In this document: in pieces, positions 37,102 through 46,462 of the stretch | Layout of the letters: every line of letters starts with the position of its first letter | How positions within the stretch are numbered: position 1 is the first letter of the stretch | Assembly (NCBI GenBank): GCA_020432165.1 | Contig: JAGQGU010000001.1 | Span: 120,655-184,654 of the forward strand | Direction: 5' to 3' | Origin: Thermomicrobiales bacterium | GTDB taxonomy: Bacteria; Chloroflexota; Chloroflexia; Thermomicrobiales; UBA6265 | Length of the DNA: 64,000 nucleotides | Notes under the pieces: generated by a model | Database searches by the model: none | Told to the model about the DNA's origin: nothing | What the model saw: only the letters and a program-made list of their open reading frames with translations | Program-made: the position numbers and the translations under genes

Positions 37102-37695
37102 ATGATGAAGAACCAGTTTCGGCATCTGATGTATTGCTTGATTATCGTTGCGCTAGTGAGTGCTCCCGTTACCTTCATGCCCCGGGAGACGTTGGCGGAG
37201 ACGCCAATCGCGACCGCTTGCAGCGAGTTCCAGTTGCCTCGGCTGGATCGGGAAAACGTCGCCAAACTCTATGACTCCCGCGCCGCCACCGGCAGCGAAG
37301 CGATGCCGATTGTCGAACTACTCCGGGAATACGGTGATGCCACAGAGGGTGGTGATGTGGATCGGTTGGGGACCGTTGTCACTCCCCAGTTCGACGCTGC
37401 GATGGGATTTACTTCCTGCTCTGAACGGTTCTTCGAGCCTGGTCAGAATGATGCTCCGACGATGTTACTGACACCTATGCGGGTCACCACAGATGATGAT
37501 GGTAATTGGCTCGCATTCATCCAGCGCTCGTATGACGATGGATCTGAAAGCGGATATCGAGATGTGTTTATGGTTATTGCTCTGGAGCAAGAGGACGGAT
37601 CCCTCCTGATTGGTTTTGCTCATCGGAATATCCAGTTTATCGATGGCACGTTTCGCGATGCTGCATCAATTTACCTGGACGGGATCGTGCCGTAG
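37102..37695 (+). CDS. Small exported protein, unknown function
   Basis: About 197 residues from ATG 37102 (a second ATG follows directly), with AAGGAGA upstream. A signal peptide or N-terminal anchor (HLMYCLIIVALVSAPVTF) leads into a mature domain with the look of an NTF2/SnoaL-like or nuclear-transport-factor fold: helix ELLREYGDATEGGDVDRLGTVVTPQFDAAMG, then strands with VTTDDDGNWLAFIQRSYDD and DGSLLIGFAHRNIQFID. That fold match is a guess. Two cysteines could form a disulfide. Function unknown. Confidence 0.75.
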   Translation: MMKNQFRHLMYCLIIVALVSAPVTFMPRETLAETPIATACSEFQLPRLDRENVAKLYDSRAATGSEAMPIVELLREYGDATEGGDVDRLGTVVTPQFDAAMGFTSCSERFFEPGQNDAPTMLLTPMRVTTDDDGNWLAFIQRSYDDGSESGYRDVFMVIALEQEDGSLLIGFAHRNIQFIDGTFRDAASIYLDGIVP

Positions 37696-37697
37696 TA

Positions 37698-37726
37698 TTG
37701 CGAATTGCCGGATTCTCGGCTAATAT
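37698..37726 (+). promoter_or_regulatory. Promoter of the S1 protein gene
   Basis: TTGCGA (37698-37703) and TAATAT (37721-37726) are 17 nt apart, a good sigma-70 match. The transcript would start near 37733 with a leader of about 90 nt. Confidence 0.55.
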
Positions 37727-37821
37727 TCGTGCATATGTACTCCCACGTAGGGGGTCTATTGTCGTGACCGGGAGTCCGAATCCACGTTGCGACAGTGGTA
37801 GTTCTCGTTTTAGGTAGGTTT

Positions 37822-39372
37822 ATGGACGGAACGGACGTTCAAGAGCAGGATGCGCAGAACACACCAGTGAATCTGGATGAGTTGGACGGCGCAGCACTTA
37901 TGGAGGCTTTCCTCAGCGATCCATCCCACGGGTACAAAACCCTGAAGTATGGTGACGTGCTGGAAGGCACCATTATGCATGTCGATCGGGATGAGCTGCT
38001 GGTGGATATTGGATCCAAGGCAGAAGGCATTGTCCCATCGAAGGAGTATTCCAGCCTTACATCGGAAGAAAAAGAGCAGCTTGAGGTTGGCGATACCCTG
38101 CTCGTGTTCGTGGTTCAGGCCGAGAACAACGAGGGCCATCCGGTCGTTTCGATCGACCGCGCCAAGCAGGAGAAGAGCTGGCGCAAGTTGCAGGAGATCC
38201 ACGAGGCCAACGATATCATCGAAGCCGAAGTGGTGAACTACAACAAGGGCGGTCTGTTGGTGAATCTGGATGGTGTGCGCGGTTTCGTGCCAGCCAGCCA
38301 GGTATCCGAGATCCGTGGTGGTGATGAGTCCAGCAAGCAGGCCGATATGGCTCGCCTGATTGGCACCAAGCTGCCGCTCAAGGTTATCGAAATCAACCGC
38401 CACCGTAATCGCCTCATTCTCTCCGAGCGCCAGGCTGTGCAGGAGCGCCGCGATGCGATGAAGGAGAACCTGATCCAGGAACTCACCGAAGGTGAAGTCC
38501 GCACAGGTACCGTCTCCTCCATCTGCGATTTCGGTGCATTCGTCGATATCGGCGGTGCTGACGGACTGGTTCACCTCTCCGAGCTGAGCTGGAGCCGCGT
38601 GCGTCATCCAAACGAACTGCTCAAGATTGGGCAGGAAGTTCAGGTCTACGTGCTTGGCATCAATCCGAATGAGAAGAAGATCGCTCTCTCCATCAAGCGT
38701 ACACAGGCCGAGCCCTGGAGCCGCGTGGAGAACAGCTACGAGGTCGGTCAGCTCGTCAAGGGCACCGTTACGCAGTTGGCCAACTTCGGTGCGTTTGCTC
38801 GCATTGAGGATGGTATCGAGGGTCTGATTCACGTCTCCGAACTGGCTGACGAGCGTATTCAGCATCCGAAACAGGTCGTGCAGGAGGGCCAGGATCTCAT
38901 CCTGCGCATCATCCGCATCGATCCGCAGCGTCGTCGCATGGGCCTCAGCCTTCGCCGCGCGCTCGATACACCGGATGCCGATCTGATCGAAGTCTTCGGC
39001 GAGGGCATCATCGAAGAGCGCAACGAACTGCAGCAGAAGCTGCACGATGCACTCGAGGCGGAAGGCCTGCTCGGCACCCGCCAGGATGAGCCGGAAGGCG
39101 AAGAGGGCGATGGCGACGCAGTTGCCGAAGTCAATCCGGATGCCACCGAGGTTGATATCAAGGAGGCCGGTGAGGCCCAGGTTGCTGCATTCGAAGAGCG
39201 CGCCGCTCGTGCCGAGAAGGCACCGGCCAAGCGCCAGAGCCGCAGCCGCAAGAAGACCGACGAAGAGACGGTGGATACCAACCAGACCTTCGGCGATGAA
39301 AGCGGTATGAGTGCCATGGAGCTGGCCTTCGCCAAGCTTGGCGCCGACCTGTTGGAAGAAGACGAAGAGTAG
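37822..39372 (+). CDS. rpsA: S1 RNA-binding domain protein (ribosomal protein S1-like)
   Basis: 516 residues from ATG 37822 with TAGGTAGG upstream. Four S1 domains follow one another: YGDVLEGTIMHVDRDELLVDIG, NDIIEAEVVNYNKGGLLVNL, EGEVRTGTVSSICDFGAFVDIG, and VGQLVKGTVTQLANFGAFARIE. Each ends in a G..HVSEL-like strand. The four-domain layout is usual for Chloroflexi, Actinobacteria and Firmicutes, compared with six in E. coli. The C-terminal 130 residues are low-complexity, acidic then basic (APAKRQSRSRKK). It probably helps mRNA binding on the 30S subunit. Confidence 0.9.
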   Translation: MDGTDVQEQDAQNTPVNLDELDGAALMEAFLSDPSHGYKTLKYGDVLEGTIMHVDRDELLVDIGSKAEGIVPSKEYSSLTSEEKEQLEVGDTLLVFVVQAENNEGHPVVSIDRAKQEKSWRKLQEIHEANDIIEAEVVNYNKGGLLVNLDGVRGFVPASQVSEIRGGDESSKQADMARLIGTKLPLKVIEINRHRNRLILSERQAVQERRDAMKENLIQELTEGEVRTGTVSSICDFGAFVDIGGADGLVHLSELSWSRVRHPNELLKIGQEVQVYVLGINPNEKKIALSIKRTQAEPWSRVENSYEVGQLVKGTVTQLANFGAFARIEDGIEGLIHVSELADERIQHPKQVVQEGQDLILRIIRIDPQRRRMGLSLRRALDTPDADLIEVFGEGIIEERNELQQKLHDALEAEGLLGTRQDEPEGEEGDGDAVAEVNPDATEVDIKEAGEAQVAAFEERAARAEKAPAKRQSRSRKKTDEETVDTNQTFGDESGMSAMELAFAKLGADLLEEDEE

Positions 39373-39405
39373 GGCGTATTGCCTCGCGATTCGAGCACAT
39401 TGCAC

Positions 39406-39450
39406 AAACCGGAGGGAGCCCTTTTAGGGGCAACCTCCGGTTTCTTGTTA
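39406..39450 (+). terminator. Terminator after the S1 gene
   Basis: A 10-bp stem AAACCGGAGG/CCTCCGGTTT (39406-39415 with 39434-39443) is followed by CTTGTT. The loop contains a smaller GCCC/GGGC stem. Confidence 0.82.
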
Positions 39451-39609
39451 CCTCGGGCTATCACAAACTTGCCAGAAGGGGGTAGGATTATAGGTACCAA
39501 TAGCAGACGAACGGAACGAGGTTCTCGCCAGATGCGTTGGTGATTGCAGCGCGGTACGCAAGCACGTACCCTCGAGGTTCGCTCGAGTGAGGACAGATGG
39601 GAGAGCCGG

Positions 39610-42114
39610 ATGGCAGAGCAATTCGAGAAATTCACGGATCGCGCTCGCAAGGTCCTTACGCTCGCCCAGGAAGAAGCGACAAGGTTCAATCACAACTACA
39701 TTGGAACCGAACACCTGCTTCTGGGATTGGTGCGTGAGAACGATGGCGTAGCCGCAAAAGTGTTGGCGAACATGGGCGTGCAGCTCAGCAAGGTTCGTTC
39801 AGCGGTGGAGTTTATTATCGGTCGTGGCGAGAGCATGGTCACCAGCGAGCTCGGGCTCACCCCGCGCGCGAAGAAGGTGCTGGAGCTTGCCATCGATGAA
39901 GCCCGGCGGTTGAATCATCACTACATCGGCACCGAGCACCTGCTGCTCGGACTGGTTCGTGAGGGCGAGGGTATTGCCGCTGGTGTATTGGAAAGCCTTG
40001 GTGTCAACCTGGAGCGCGTGCGCACCCAGGTGATGCAGATTGTCAGCCAGGCACCGCCACAGCCGATGAACAGCGGCACAGGCGGCCAGAAATCTGGTGC
40101 CCAGACTGGTCAGAGCAAGACCCCGTTCCTCGATACTATGGGATTCGATCTCACCGAGGCGGCTCGCACCAATCGGCTTGGCCCGTTGGTCGGACGCAGC
40201 ATCGAGATCGATCGTGTTATGCAGATCCTGTCTCGCCGCACCAAGAACAATCCGGCGCTGATCGGCGAACCGGGTGTCGGGAAGACCGCCATCGTCGAAG
40301 GACTCGCCCAGCGCATCGTCAATGGCGATGTGCCAGATCAGTTGCAAGGGAAGCGACTCGTTTCGCTCGATATCGGTGCGCTTGTCGCTGGCACGAAGTA
40401 TCGCGGCGAGTTTGAGGAGCGCCTCAAGAAGATTGTTGCCGAGGTCAAGGAGACCCACGCGATCCTCTTCATCGATGAACTGCACACACTCGTTGGTGCA
40501 GGAGCTGCGGAGGGGGCGGTCGATGCCGCCAATATCCTCAAGCCAGCGCTCGCCCGCGGCGAAATGCAGACCATTGGTGCGACAACGCTGGATGAATACC
40601 GCAAGTACATCGAACGTGATGCGGCGTTGGAGCGTCGTTTCCAGCCGGTGCAGGTCGATGAACCGAGCATTGAGGACACCATCGAGATTCTGCGCGGCGT
40701 ACGATCCCTCTACGAGGATCATCACCGACTCAAGATTTCGGATGACGCCCTCTCGGCCGCGGCGAACCTGGCAGCACGATACGTAACCGATCGGTTTATG
40801 CCGGACAAGGCTATCGACCTGGTCGATGAGGCCTCCAGTCGTGTGCGTATGCAGCGGTCCGCCACCCCGACCGGTATCAAGGAGTCTCTGGCTGCGCTGG
40901 TTGCGCTGCAGGAAGAACTCGAGAATGCCGTGAATGCCCGTGCCTTCGAGGAGGCCGCCGAGCTTCGTGATCGGGAACGCAAGCTGCGTGATCGTATCGA
41001 GAAGCAGCAACGCGAACGCAAGGAAGCACAGGAATCGGAAGAGGTTTACGTTACCGAGGAGGATATCGCCGAAGTTGTGGCGATGTGGACCGGCATCCCG
41101 ATGGTACGCATTGCTGGCCAGGAGAGTGAGCGCCTGCTCCGCATGGAAGATGAGCTTCACGAGAAGATCGTCGGCCAGAAGGAAGCCGTCACTACCATCA
41201 GCAAGGCCGTGCGTCGTGCACGCGCTGGTATCAAGGATCCACGTCGACCGATTGGCTCATTCATCTTCCTGGGCCCCACCGGTGTGGGCAAGAGCTATCT
41301 CGCTCGGGCCCTGGCTGAGTTCATCTTCGGGAGTGAGGATCACCTCATCAAGATCGATATGAGCGAGTTTATGGAGCGACACGCCGTCGCCCGTCTCGTC
41401 GGAGCCCCTCCAGGCTATGTCGGCTACGAAGAGGGCGGACAGCTGACTGAAGCCGTGCGCCGCAAGCCATACTCGGTCATCCTGCTGGATGAGATCGAGA
41501 AAGCGCACCCGGAGGCATTCAATATGCTCCTCCAGATCATGGAGGATGGGTCGCTCGCCGATGCCAAGGGCCGCCGTGTCGATTTCCGCAACACGATCAT
41601 CATCATGACCAGCAATGTTGGTGCAGATGAGATCAGCAAGGATATGACACTTGGCTTCGTCAGCCGTGACGACGAGAAGGAAGAGGCGCAGCGCGAGCAT
41701 ACGCTCATGCACGACAAGGTTATGCAGCGACTCAAGCAAACCTTCCGTCCGGAGTTCCTCAACCGTATCGATACCACGATCGTTTTCCAGAGTCTGACCA
41801 AGCCGGAGATCCGGGAGATCGTCAATCTGGAAATGAGCCGGGTGCAGATGCAGCTTAAGGAGCACGAGATCACGCTGGATGTCACCGACGATGCCAAGGA
41901 TTTAATCGGCAAGGAAGGGTACGACCATACCTATGGTGCCAGACCGCTTCGCCGTGTGATCCAGAACAAGATTGAGGATCCATTGGCCGAGGGCATGCTC
42001 CAGCAGAAGTACCTGCCGGGTAGCACCGTTCGTATCGATGCTGATGGCGATGAGATCACCCTGACTGCGGAAGAGCAGGCCTCTGCCGCCCACGAGGATC
42101 TTGTCACGGTCTAG
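39610..42114 (+). CDS. clpC: ClpC-type AAA+ protease ATPase
   Basis: 834 residues from ATG 39610 with GGGAG upstream. ClpC unfolds proteins and feeds them to ClpP. Two N-terminal Clp repeats (each with [17 protein letters not shown] or [17 protein letters not shown]) are followed by AAA-1 with Walker A GEPGVGKT near residue 220. Next comes a middle helix pair with a UVR-like motif ([19 protein letters not shown]), then AAA-2 with GPTGVGKS near 555. The UVR-like middle domain identifies ClpC rather than ClpB. No ctsR, mcsA or mcsB lies upstream, unlike in Bacillus. Confidence 0.96.
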   Translation: MAEQFEKFTDRARKVLTLAQEEATRFNHNYIGTEHLLLGLVRENDGVAAKVLANMGVQLSKVRSAVEFIIGRGESMVTSELGLTPRAKKVLELAIDEARRLNHHYIGTEHLLLGLVREGEGIAAGVLESLGVNLERVRTQVMQIVSQAPPQPMNSGTGGQKSGAQTGQSKTPFLDTMGFDLTEAARTNRLGPLVGRSIEIDRVMQILSRRTKNNPALIGEPGVGKTAIVEGLAQRIVNGDVPDQLQGKRLVSLDIGALVAGTKYRGEFEERLKKIVAEVKETHAILFIDELHTLVGAGAAEGAVDAANILKPALARGEMQTIGATTLDEYRKYIERDAALERRFQPVQVDEPSIEDTIEILRGVRSLYEDHHRLKISDDALSAAANLAARYVTDRFMPDKAIDLVDEASSRVRMQRSATPTGIKESLAALVALQEELENAVNARAFEEAAELRDRERKLRDRIEKQQRERKEAQESEEVYVTEEDIAEVVAMWTGIPMVRIAGQESERLLRMEDELHEKIVGQKEAVTTISKAVRRARAGIKDPRRPIGSFIFLGPTGVGKSYLARALAEFIFGSEDHLIKIDMSEFMERHAVARLVGAPPGYVGYEEGGQLTEAVRRKPYSVILLDEIEKAHPEAFNMLLQIMEDGSLADAKGRRVDFRNTIIIMTSNVGADEISKDMTLGFVSRDDEKEEAQREHTLMHDKVMQRLKQTFRPEFLNRIDTTIVFQSLTKPEIREIVNLEMSRVQMQLKEHEITLDVTDDAKDLIGKEGYDHTYGARPLRRVIQNKIEDPLAEGMLQQKYLPGSTVRIDADGDEITLTAEEQASAAHEDLVTV

Positions 42115-42142
42115 CGATACCGAACACACGTTTCTTTCCATA

Positions 42143-42170
42143 CGTAGCACCGGGTTTTATACCCGGTGTT
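42143..42170. repeat. Variant palindromic repeat copy of the 61-bp array family
   Basis: ACGTAG is followed by CACCGGGT-TTTAT-ACCCGGTG. Compared with the units at 14801-15003, the second base pair of the stem has changed on both arms (C to A and G to T), so pairing is kept. It lies just after clpC. Confidence 0.75.
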
Positions 42171-42212
42171 GGCGTGGGGTGGTCTGATTTCGTCTTCATC
42201 CGCAGGAATTTC

Positions 42213-43586
42213 ATGGCAAAAAAACGCACAACCTGGATTTGTCAGCAATGCGGTGCGTCCAGCCCCGCCTTCCTTGGTCGCTGCCCAGGCTGTGGAGAGT
42301 GGAACACGATGGTGGAGACACTTGATGTTAGCCCCACGCCGGCTTCATCCAGAAGCCGCGTGCGGCGGATGGATGGTGAGTCGCGCCTGACACCGCTCAA
42401 TCAGATCGCACCGCAGGGTGAATCGCGCATTCCATTGGGTATCTCGGAATTCAACCGTGTTCTCGGTGGCGGCCTCGTGCCCGGTGCGCTTGTATTGGTT
42501 GGCGGTGATCCTGGTATCGGCAAATCTACCCTCATCCTGCAAGCAGCCGGGCAGCTGGCCAACGATGGCGCGCAGGTGGTGTACGTGAGTGGTGAAGAGA
42601 GTACGCAGCAAATCAAACTCCGGGCCGATCGCCTCGGTGTCGATTCCGGCAATGTGCTCCTCATGGCGGAGACCGATGTCGATACCATTCTGGGTGTGGC
42701 GGACGATGTCCGCCCGGGAATCCTCATTGTCGATTCGATCCAGACAGTGATGATCGATGAGCTTGGTTCAACGGCCGGGAGTGTCTCGCAGGTGCGCGAA
42801 AGTACTGGTCGTATCATGCAGTGGGCCAAGAGCACGGGTGTTCCGGTCTTCATCATTGGGCACGTGACCAAGGAAGGTGCCATTGCTGGCCCGCGTGTGC
42901 TCGAGCATATGGTCGATGCCGTGATCTATCTGGAGGGTGATCGCTTCCACCAGTACCGCATCATGCGTGCCGTCAAGAATCGCTTTGGTAGCACCGATGA
43001 GGTGGGCGTCTTCGAGATGGCGGGGTCGGGATTGCGCGAGGTGCGGAATCCTTCGGAAGCATTTCTCGAGGAGCGATCATCGCGAGCCCCTGGTAGCACC
43101 GTGGCCGTGACGATGGAAGGCTCTCGTCCGATCCTGGTTGAGGTGCAGGCATTGGCCACACCCACCAACTACTCCATGCCCCGCCGTAGTGCCAACGGTC
43201 TGGATGGCAATCGTCTCCAGTTGCTTGTAGCGGTGCTGCAGAAGCGGGTGGGACTCGGACTCGGCACGCAGGACGTCTACGCCAATGTCGTTGGCGGTCT
43301 CCGTATCCAGGAACCAGCCGCCGATCTGGCCGTGGCCGTCGCTATTGCCAGTAGTCTGCGCGATATCCCGGTCGATCCCGGGATCGTTTGTATCGGTGAG
43401 ATCGGGCTCTCCGGAGAGCTGAGGACCGTATCGCATCTGGAGCGTCGCATTCAGGAAGCATCGCGACTCGGTTTCCGCAAGGCAATCATCCCCGCGCGAT
43501 CCGGCTCGACGCCATCTTCAAGCACATTAGGCATGGAGATTATCGCCGTCCAATCCGCCGCCGAGGCTATCGACGCGGTTCGGTAA
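42213..43586 (+). CDS. radA: DNA repair protein RadA/Sms
   Basis: 457 residues from ATG 42213, with CAGGAA upstream. It aids branch migration of recombination intermediates. A zinc finger with Cys10, Cys13, Cys24 and Cys27 leads to the RecA-like ATPase with Walker A GDPGIGKST. The diagnostic RadA motif KNRFGSTDE follows, and a C-terminal Lon-like domain ends the protein. It may be read together with clpC, as in many Gram-positive bacteria, but the palindromic repeat between them could separate transcripts. Confidence 0.97.
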   Translation: MAKKRTTWICQQCGASSPAFLGRCPGCGEWNTMVETLDVSPTPASSRSRVRRMDGESRLTPLNQIAPQGESRIPLGISEFNRVLGGGLVPGALVLVGGDPGIGKSTLILQAAGQLANDGAQVVYVSGEESTQQIKLRADRLGVDSGNVLLMAETDVDTILGVADDVRPGILIVDSIQTVMIDELGSTAGSVSQVRESTGRIMQWAKSTGVPVFIIGHVTKEGAIAGPRVLEHMVDAVIYLEGDRFHQYRIMRAVKNRFGSTDEVGVFEMAGSGLREVRNPSEAFLEERSSRAPGSTVAVTMEGSRPILVEVQALATPTNYSMPRRSANGLDGNRLQLLVAVLQKRVGLGLGTQDVYANVVGGLRIQEPAADLAVAVAIASSLRDIPVDPGIVCIGEIGLSGELRTVSHLERRIQEASRLGFRKAIIPARSGSTPSSSTLGMEIIAVQSAAEAIDAVR

Positions 43587-43597
43587 ACGCTTCTGGG

Positions 43598-44269
43598 CTA
43601 TCGGGCCAGAGTCGCTCCACCCAATGCTGCCAGGAAGACTCCTGTCCATTGGCAGAGGAACGCAGCCACGGTCAGCGAGTGGAAGATCTCGTGGAAACCA
43701 AACCATTTCGGCGAAGGATTCGGTCGCTTGAAGCCATAGACCGCAGCACCAATGCTATAGAGCACTCCACCGATCAGGACGAGTGTCATCGTGATCCAGC
43801 TGGCGCGGAAGAGATCGGTGACGAAGAGCATCGCACTCCATCCCAGGAGCAGGTAAAGCGCAACGTAGAGTGCACGCGGTGCACCGATCCAGAACACCCG
43901 GAAGAGCACGCCAGCGATTGCCCCCGTCCAAACGAGCGCCAATAGCAACTTCGATTTCTCTGGTGGTAGTAGCATCAGGCTCAGGGGTGTGTATGTTCCA
44001 GCAATGAGCAGGAAGATATTGGCATGATCGATTCTGCGGAAGATCGCCTTCACGCGTGGTTGCCACGGAATGCGATGATAGAGCGCACTCACCCCAAAGA
44101 GCAGCAACGATGTCGCCATGAAGATGGCCGCACCGGTGATCGCGGCCGCACCACGGGCAAAGACGATCAGCACCACCCCAAGGGCGATAGCGATCGGCAC
44201 GGTGCCCGCATGGATCCAGCCGCGTAGTTTCGGCTTCATTTCGGTTATTGGCTGCATGATGCTGGACAC
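43598..44269 (-). CDS. Hemolysin III / PAQR-family membrane protein
   Basis: 223 residues with seven membrane segments. Conserved family motifs are present: SALYHR in TM2, FRRIDHANIFLLIAGTYTP, and the C-terminal GFHEIFHSLTV with its zinc-site histidines. These belong to the CREST/PAQR superfamily (hemolysin III, YqfA). True hemolytic activity is rarely shown; a hydrolase-type role on membrane lipids has been proposed for the superfamily. The start is GTG 44269 with AAAGGA 9 nt upstream. Confidence 0.9.
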   Translation of the reverse strand: MSSIMQPITEMKPKLRGWIHAGTVPIAIALGVVLIVFARGAAAITGAAIFMATSLLLFGVSALYHRIPWQPRVKAIFRRIDHANIFLLIAGTYTPLSLMLLPPEKSKLLLALVWTGAIAGVLFRVFWIGAPRALYVALYLLLGWSAMLFVTDLFRASWITMTLVLIGGVLYSIGAAVYGFKRPNPSPKWFGFHEIFHSLTVAAFLCQWTGVFLAALGGATLAR

Positions 44270-44289
44270 AGAATCTAGTCCTTTGGCTG

Positions 44290-44880
44290 TTACTTCCCGC
44301 CAGCGTTATCGAGCAGAGTCGCTATACGGCCAAATCCGCGATGCTGGGCATGCTGCAATGGTGTGACGCCATCCTTGTCCGCCAGGTTCACGTCGGCCCC
44401 GGCATCAATAAGCTGCTTGGTGATATTGATATAGGGTTCAGAGCCATCGCCCAGAATGACCACTTCCAGCAAACCGCTCCAGCCAAGATTGTTGACGTGA
44501 TTGACATCGACACCAGCCGCGATCAGCATGGCTACCGTTTCTGCATGTCCACGTTCGCAGGCAGGGATCAATGCGGTCCCTCCGTAGCGATTCGTGCTGG
44601 TCAGGTTCGCGCCATGCTCGAGTGTCAATTGCAGGATCTCGTTGTAGCCACGGGCCCCCGCAAGGAGATAGGGTGAATCGAGGATGTCGTCTTGCGCATT
44701 CACATCTGCGCCAGCCTCCATCAACACCCGGGCGATCTCGATATTGTTGGCAGTGACAGCAGCCAGCAACGCCGTGCGACCATCTTCATCCCGGTATTCC
44801 AGATCGACGCCATTCGCGATCATATCTCGCACACGGTCGTAATCGTTGGCAACAACCGCATCGATAAGGGGCACGTGCAT
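44290..44880 (-). CDS. Ankyrin-repeat protein
   Basis: About 196 residues from ATG 44880; an ATG at 44901 would add seven residues. Five to six ankyrin repeats of about 33 residues are visible, with typical units such as DEDGRTALLAAVTANNIEIA and RYGGTALIPACERGHAETV. There is no signal peptide or other domain, so it is a cytoplasmic binding protein. The partner is unknown. It is read divergently from glcD and sits 20 nt upstream of the hemolysin III gene on the same strand. Confidence 0.9.
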   Translation of the reverse strand: MHVPLIDAVVANDYDRVRDMIANGVDLEYRDEDGRTALLAAVTANNIEIARVLMEAGADVNAQDDILDSPYLLAGARGYNEILQLTLEHGANLTSTNRYGGTALIPACERGHAETVAMLIAAGVDVNHVNNLGWSGLLEVVILGDGSEPYINITKQLIDAGADVNLADKDGVTPLQHAQHRGFGRIATLLDNAGGK

Positions 44881-44992
44881 GGCTTTGGCTCCGGTACGCA
44901 TTCAACAAGTCATTCCGCTAAGCATACAGTCTCGATTGCCAGCGGACATTTCACCACTGATACTATGTGACATGGCAGGAAGGAGTCCCGGC

Positions 44993-46453
44993 ATGACCAA
45001 CACGCCGCTGGTGAACGATCTCATTCGGGTTTGTGGCGAGGCAGGTGTACGCCACCGTCGCGCTGATCTGCTCGTCTTCGAGGCAGACGGCTCTGCGGAT
45101 GGTTCTCCGGAAAAAGTTTTGCCGCTCGCCATCTGTCTCCCCACATCTACGGAGCAGGTCGCTGGCTGCGTGAAAGTCGCACGCAAGTACGGCGTGCCGG
45201 TTATCGCTCGCGGAGCCGGTACCGGACTCAGTGGTGGTGCTGTCCCGTTGGCTGAGGGGATTATCATCTCGCTTACCCGTATGGATCGCATTCTGGATGT
45301 GAATCTGGCGGAGCGGACTGCGCTTGTCGAACCTGGCCTGATAAATCTCGATCTTTCTACTCACATCAAGGCCGATCGCTTCTTCTTCGCCCCCGATCCC
45401 AGCAGTCAGAAAGCGAGCACGATCGGCGGCAATATCGCCGAGAATGCTGGCGGTCCGCATTGTCTGAAGTACGGCGTCACCACCAACCATATTCTGGGTG
45501 TCGAGTTTGTGTTGCCTAATGGCGATGTTGTTTGGCTCGATAGTAATCAGACCGGATATGGCGGGCTCGATCTCACGGCCGCGATCGTTGGTTCCGAAGG
45601 AATGTTCGGCATTGTCACACGAGCCAAGGTGCTGCTCACACCGATTCCGGAATCTATCAGCGTCATGCTGGCGGCATTCGCCAGCATGGACGATGCTGCT
45701 CAGGCGGTTACCGAGATCATTGCCAGCGGCACGATGCCATCATCACTGGAGATCATGGATTCGCTCTCGATGCAGGCCGTCGAAGCTGCCTATCACGTTG
45801 GTTATCCCACCGAAGCAGCGGCAGTGTTGCTGGTAGAGGTGGATGGTCACCCGCTTGAAGTGGCCGAGATCAGTGCGGAGGTGGAAGCGCTTTGCCGTCG
45901 TATCGGTGTGGTGCAATATCGTCAGAGTTACGATCCGGTGGAACAGGCTGGGCTTTGGCTTGGTCGCAAGATGAGCCTGGCTGCCATGGGCAGGCTCGCA
46001 CCTAACTACTACCTGCAAGATGCTGTGGTGCCACGGAGTCAGTTGGTGAAGACGCTGGATGAAGTGGCACGCCTGAGCAACGAGAGCGGATTGCTGGTCA
46101 GCAATGTCTTCCACGCCGGCGATGGGAATCTACACCCGCTCATTCTCTTTGATCGCCGGGAGACCGGTGCGGTTGAACGCGTACTTCATCTCAACCACGA
46201 TCTGGTGGTGGCCTGCGTCGAACTTGGCGGTACGCTCAGTGGCGAGCATGGTATTGGCAGCGAGAAACGCGACCACATGGATCTGATCTACAACGAATCC
46301 GATCTGCGCGCAATGGCTGGTCTCAAACGCTCCTTCGATCCCGACGATGCGTTCAATCCGGGTAAAGTCCTGCCGAAAGGCATGCTTTGCGGCGAGGTGA
46401 AGGATCTGCACATGCAGCGTATGGCTCAAAAGTACGGCATTGTGGCGTTCTAG
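44993..46453 (+). CDS. glcD: Glycolate oxidase, FAD subunit
   Basis: 486 residues from ATG 44993 with AGGAAGGAG upstream. It oxidises glycolate (or D-lactate) to glyoxylate. The PCMH-type FAD domain carries VPVIARGAGTGLSGGAVPL and KASTIGGNIAENAGGPHCLKYG. The C-terminal domain has GDGNLHP and SGEHGIGSEKR, with the ligands typical of GlcD/D-lactate dehydrogenases. It is the first gene of glcDEF; glcE begins 9 nt later. Confidence 0.94.
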   Translation: MTNTPLVNDLIRVCGEAGVRHRRADLLVFEADGSADGSPEKVLPLAICLPTSTEQVAGCVKVARKYGVPVIARGAGTGLSGGAVPLAEGIIISLTRMDRILDVNLAERTALVEPGLINLDLSTHIKADRFFFAPDPSSQKASTIGGNIAENAGGPHCLKYGVTTNHILGVEFVLPNGDVVWLDSNQTGYGGLDLTAAIVGSEGMFGIVTRAKVLLTPIPESISVMLAAFASMDDAAQAVTEIIASGTMPSSLEIMDSLSMQAVEAAYHVGYPTEAAAVLLVEVDGHPLEVAEISAEVEALCRRIGVVQYRQSYDPVEQAGLWLGRKMSLAAMGRLAPNYYLQDAVVPRSQLVKTLDEVARLSNESGLLVSNVFHAGDGNLHPLILFDRRETGAVERVLHLNHDLVVACVELGGTLSGEHGIGSEKRDHMDLIYNESDLRAMAGLKRSFDPDDAFNPGKVLPKGMLCGEVKDLHMQRMAQKYGIVAF

Positions 46454-46462
46454 GAGGCTGCT

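Noticed and set aside
37810-39405. A 531-codon open frame antisense to the S1 protein gene, with further long antisense frames opposite clpC, mdh and ahcY
   Set aside because: The sense proteins have complete, well-known domains. The antisense frames lack start signals and protein-like motifs and arise from codon bias in the sense genes.
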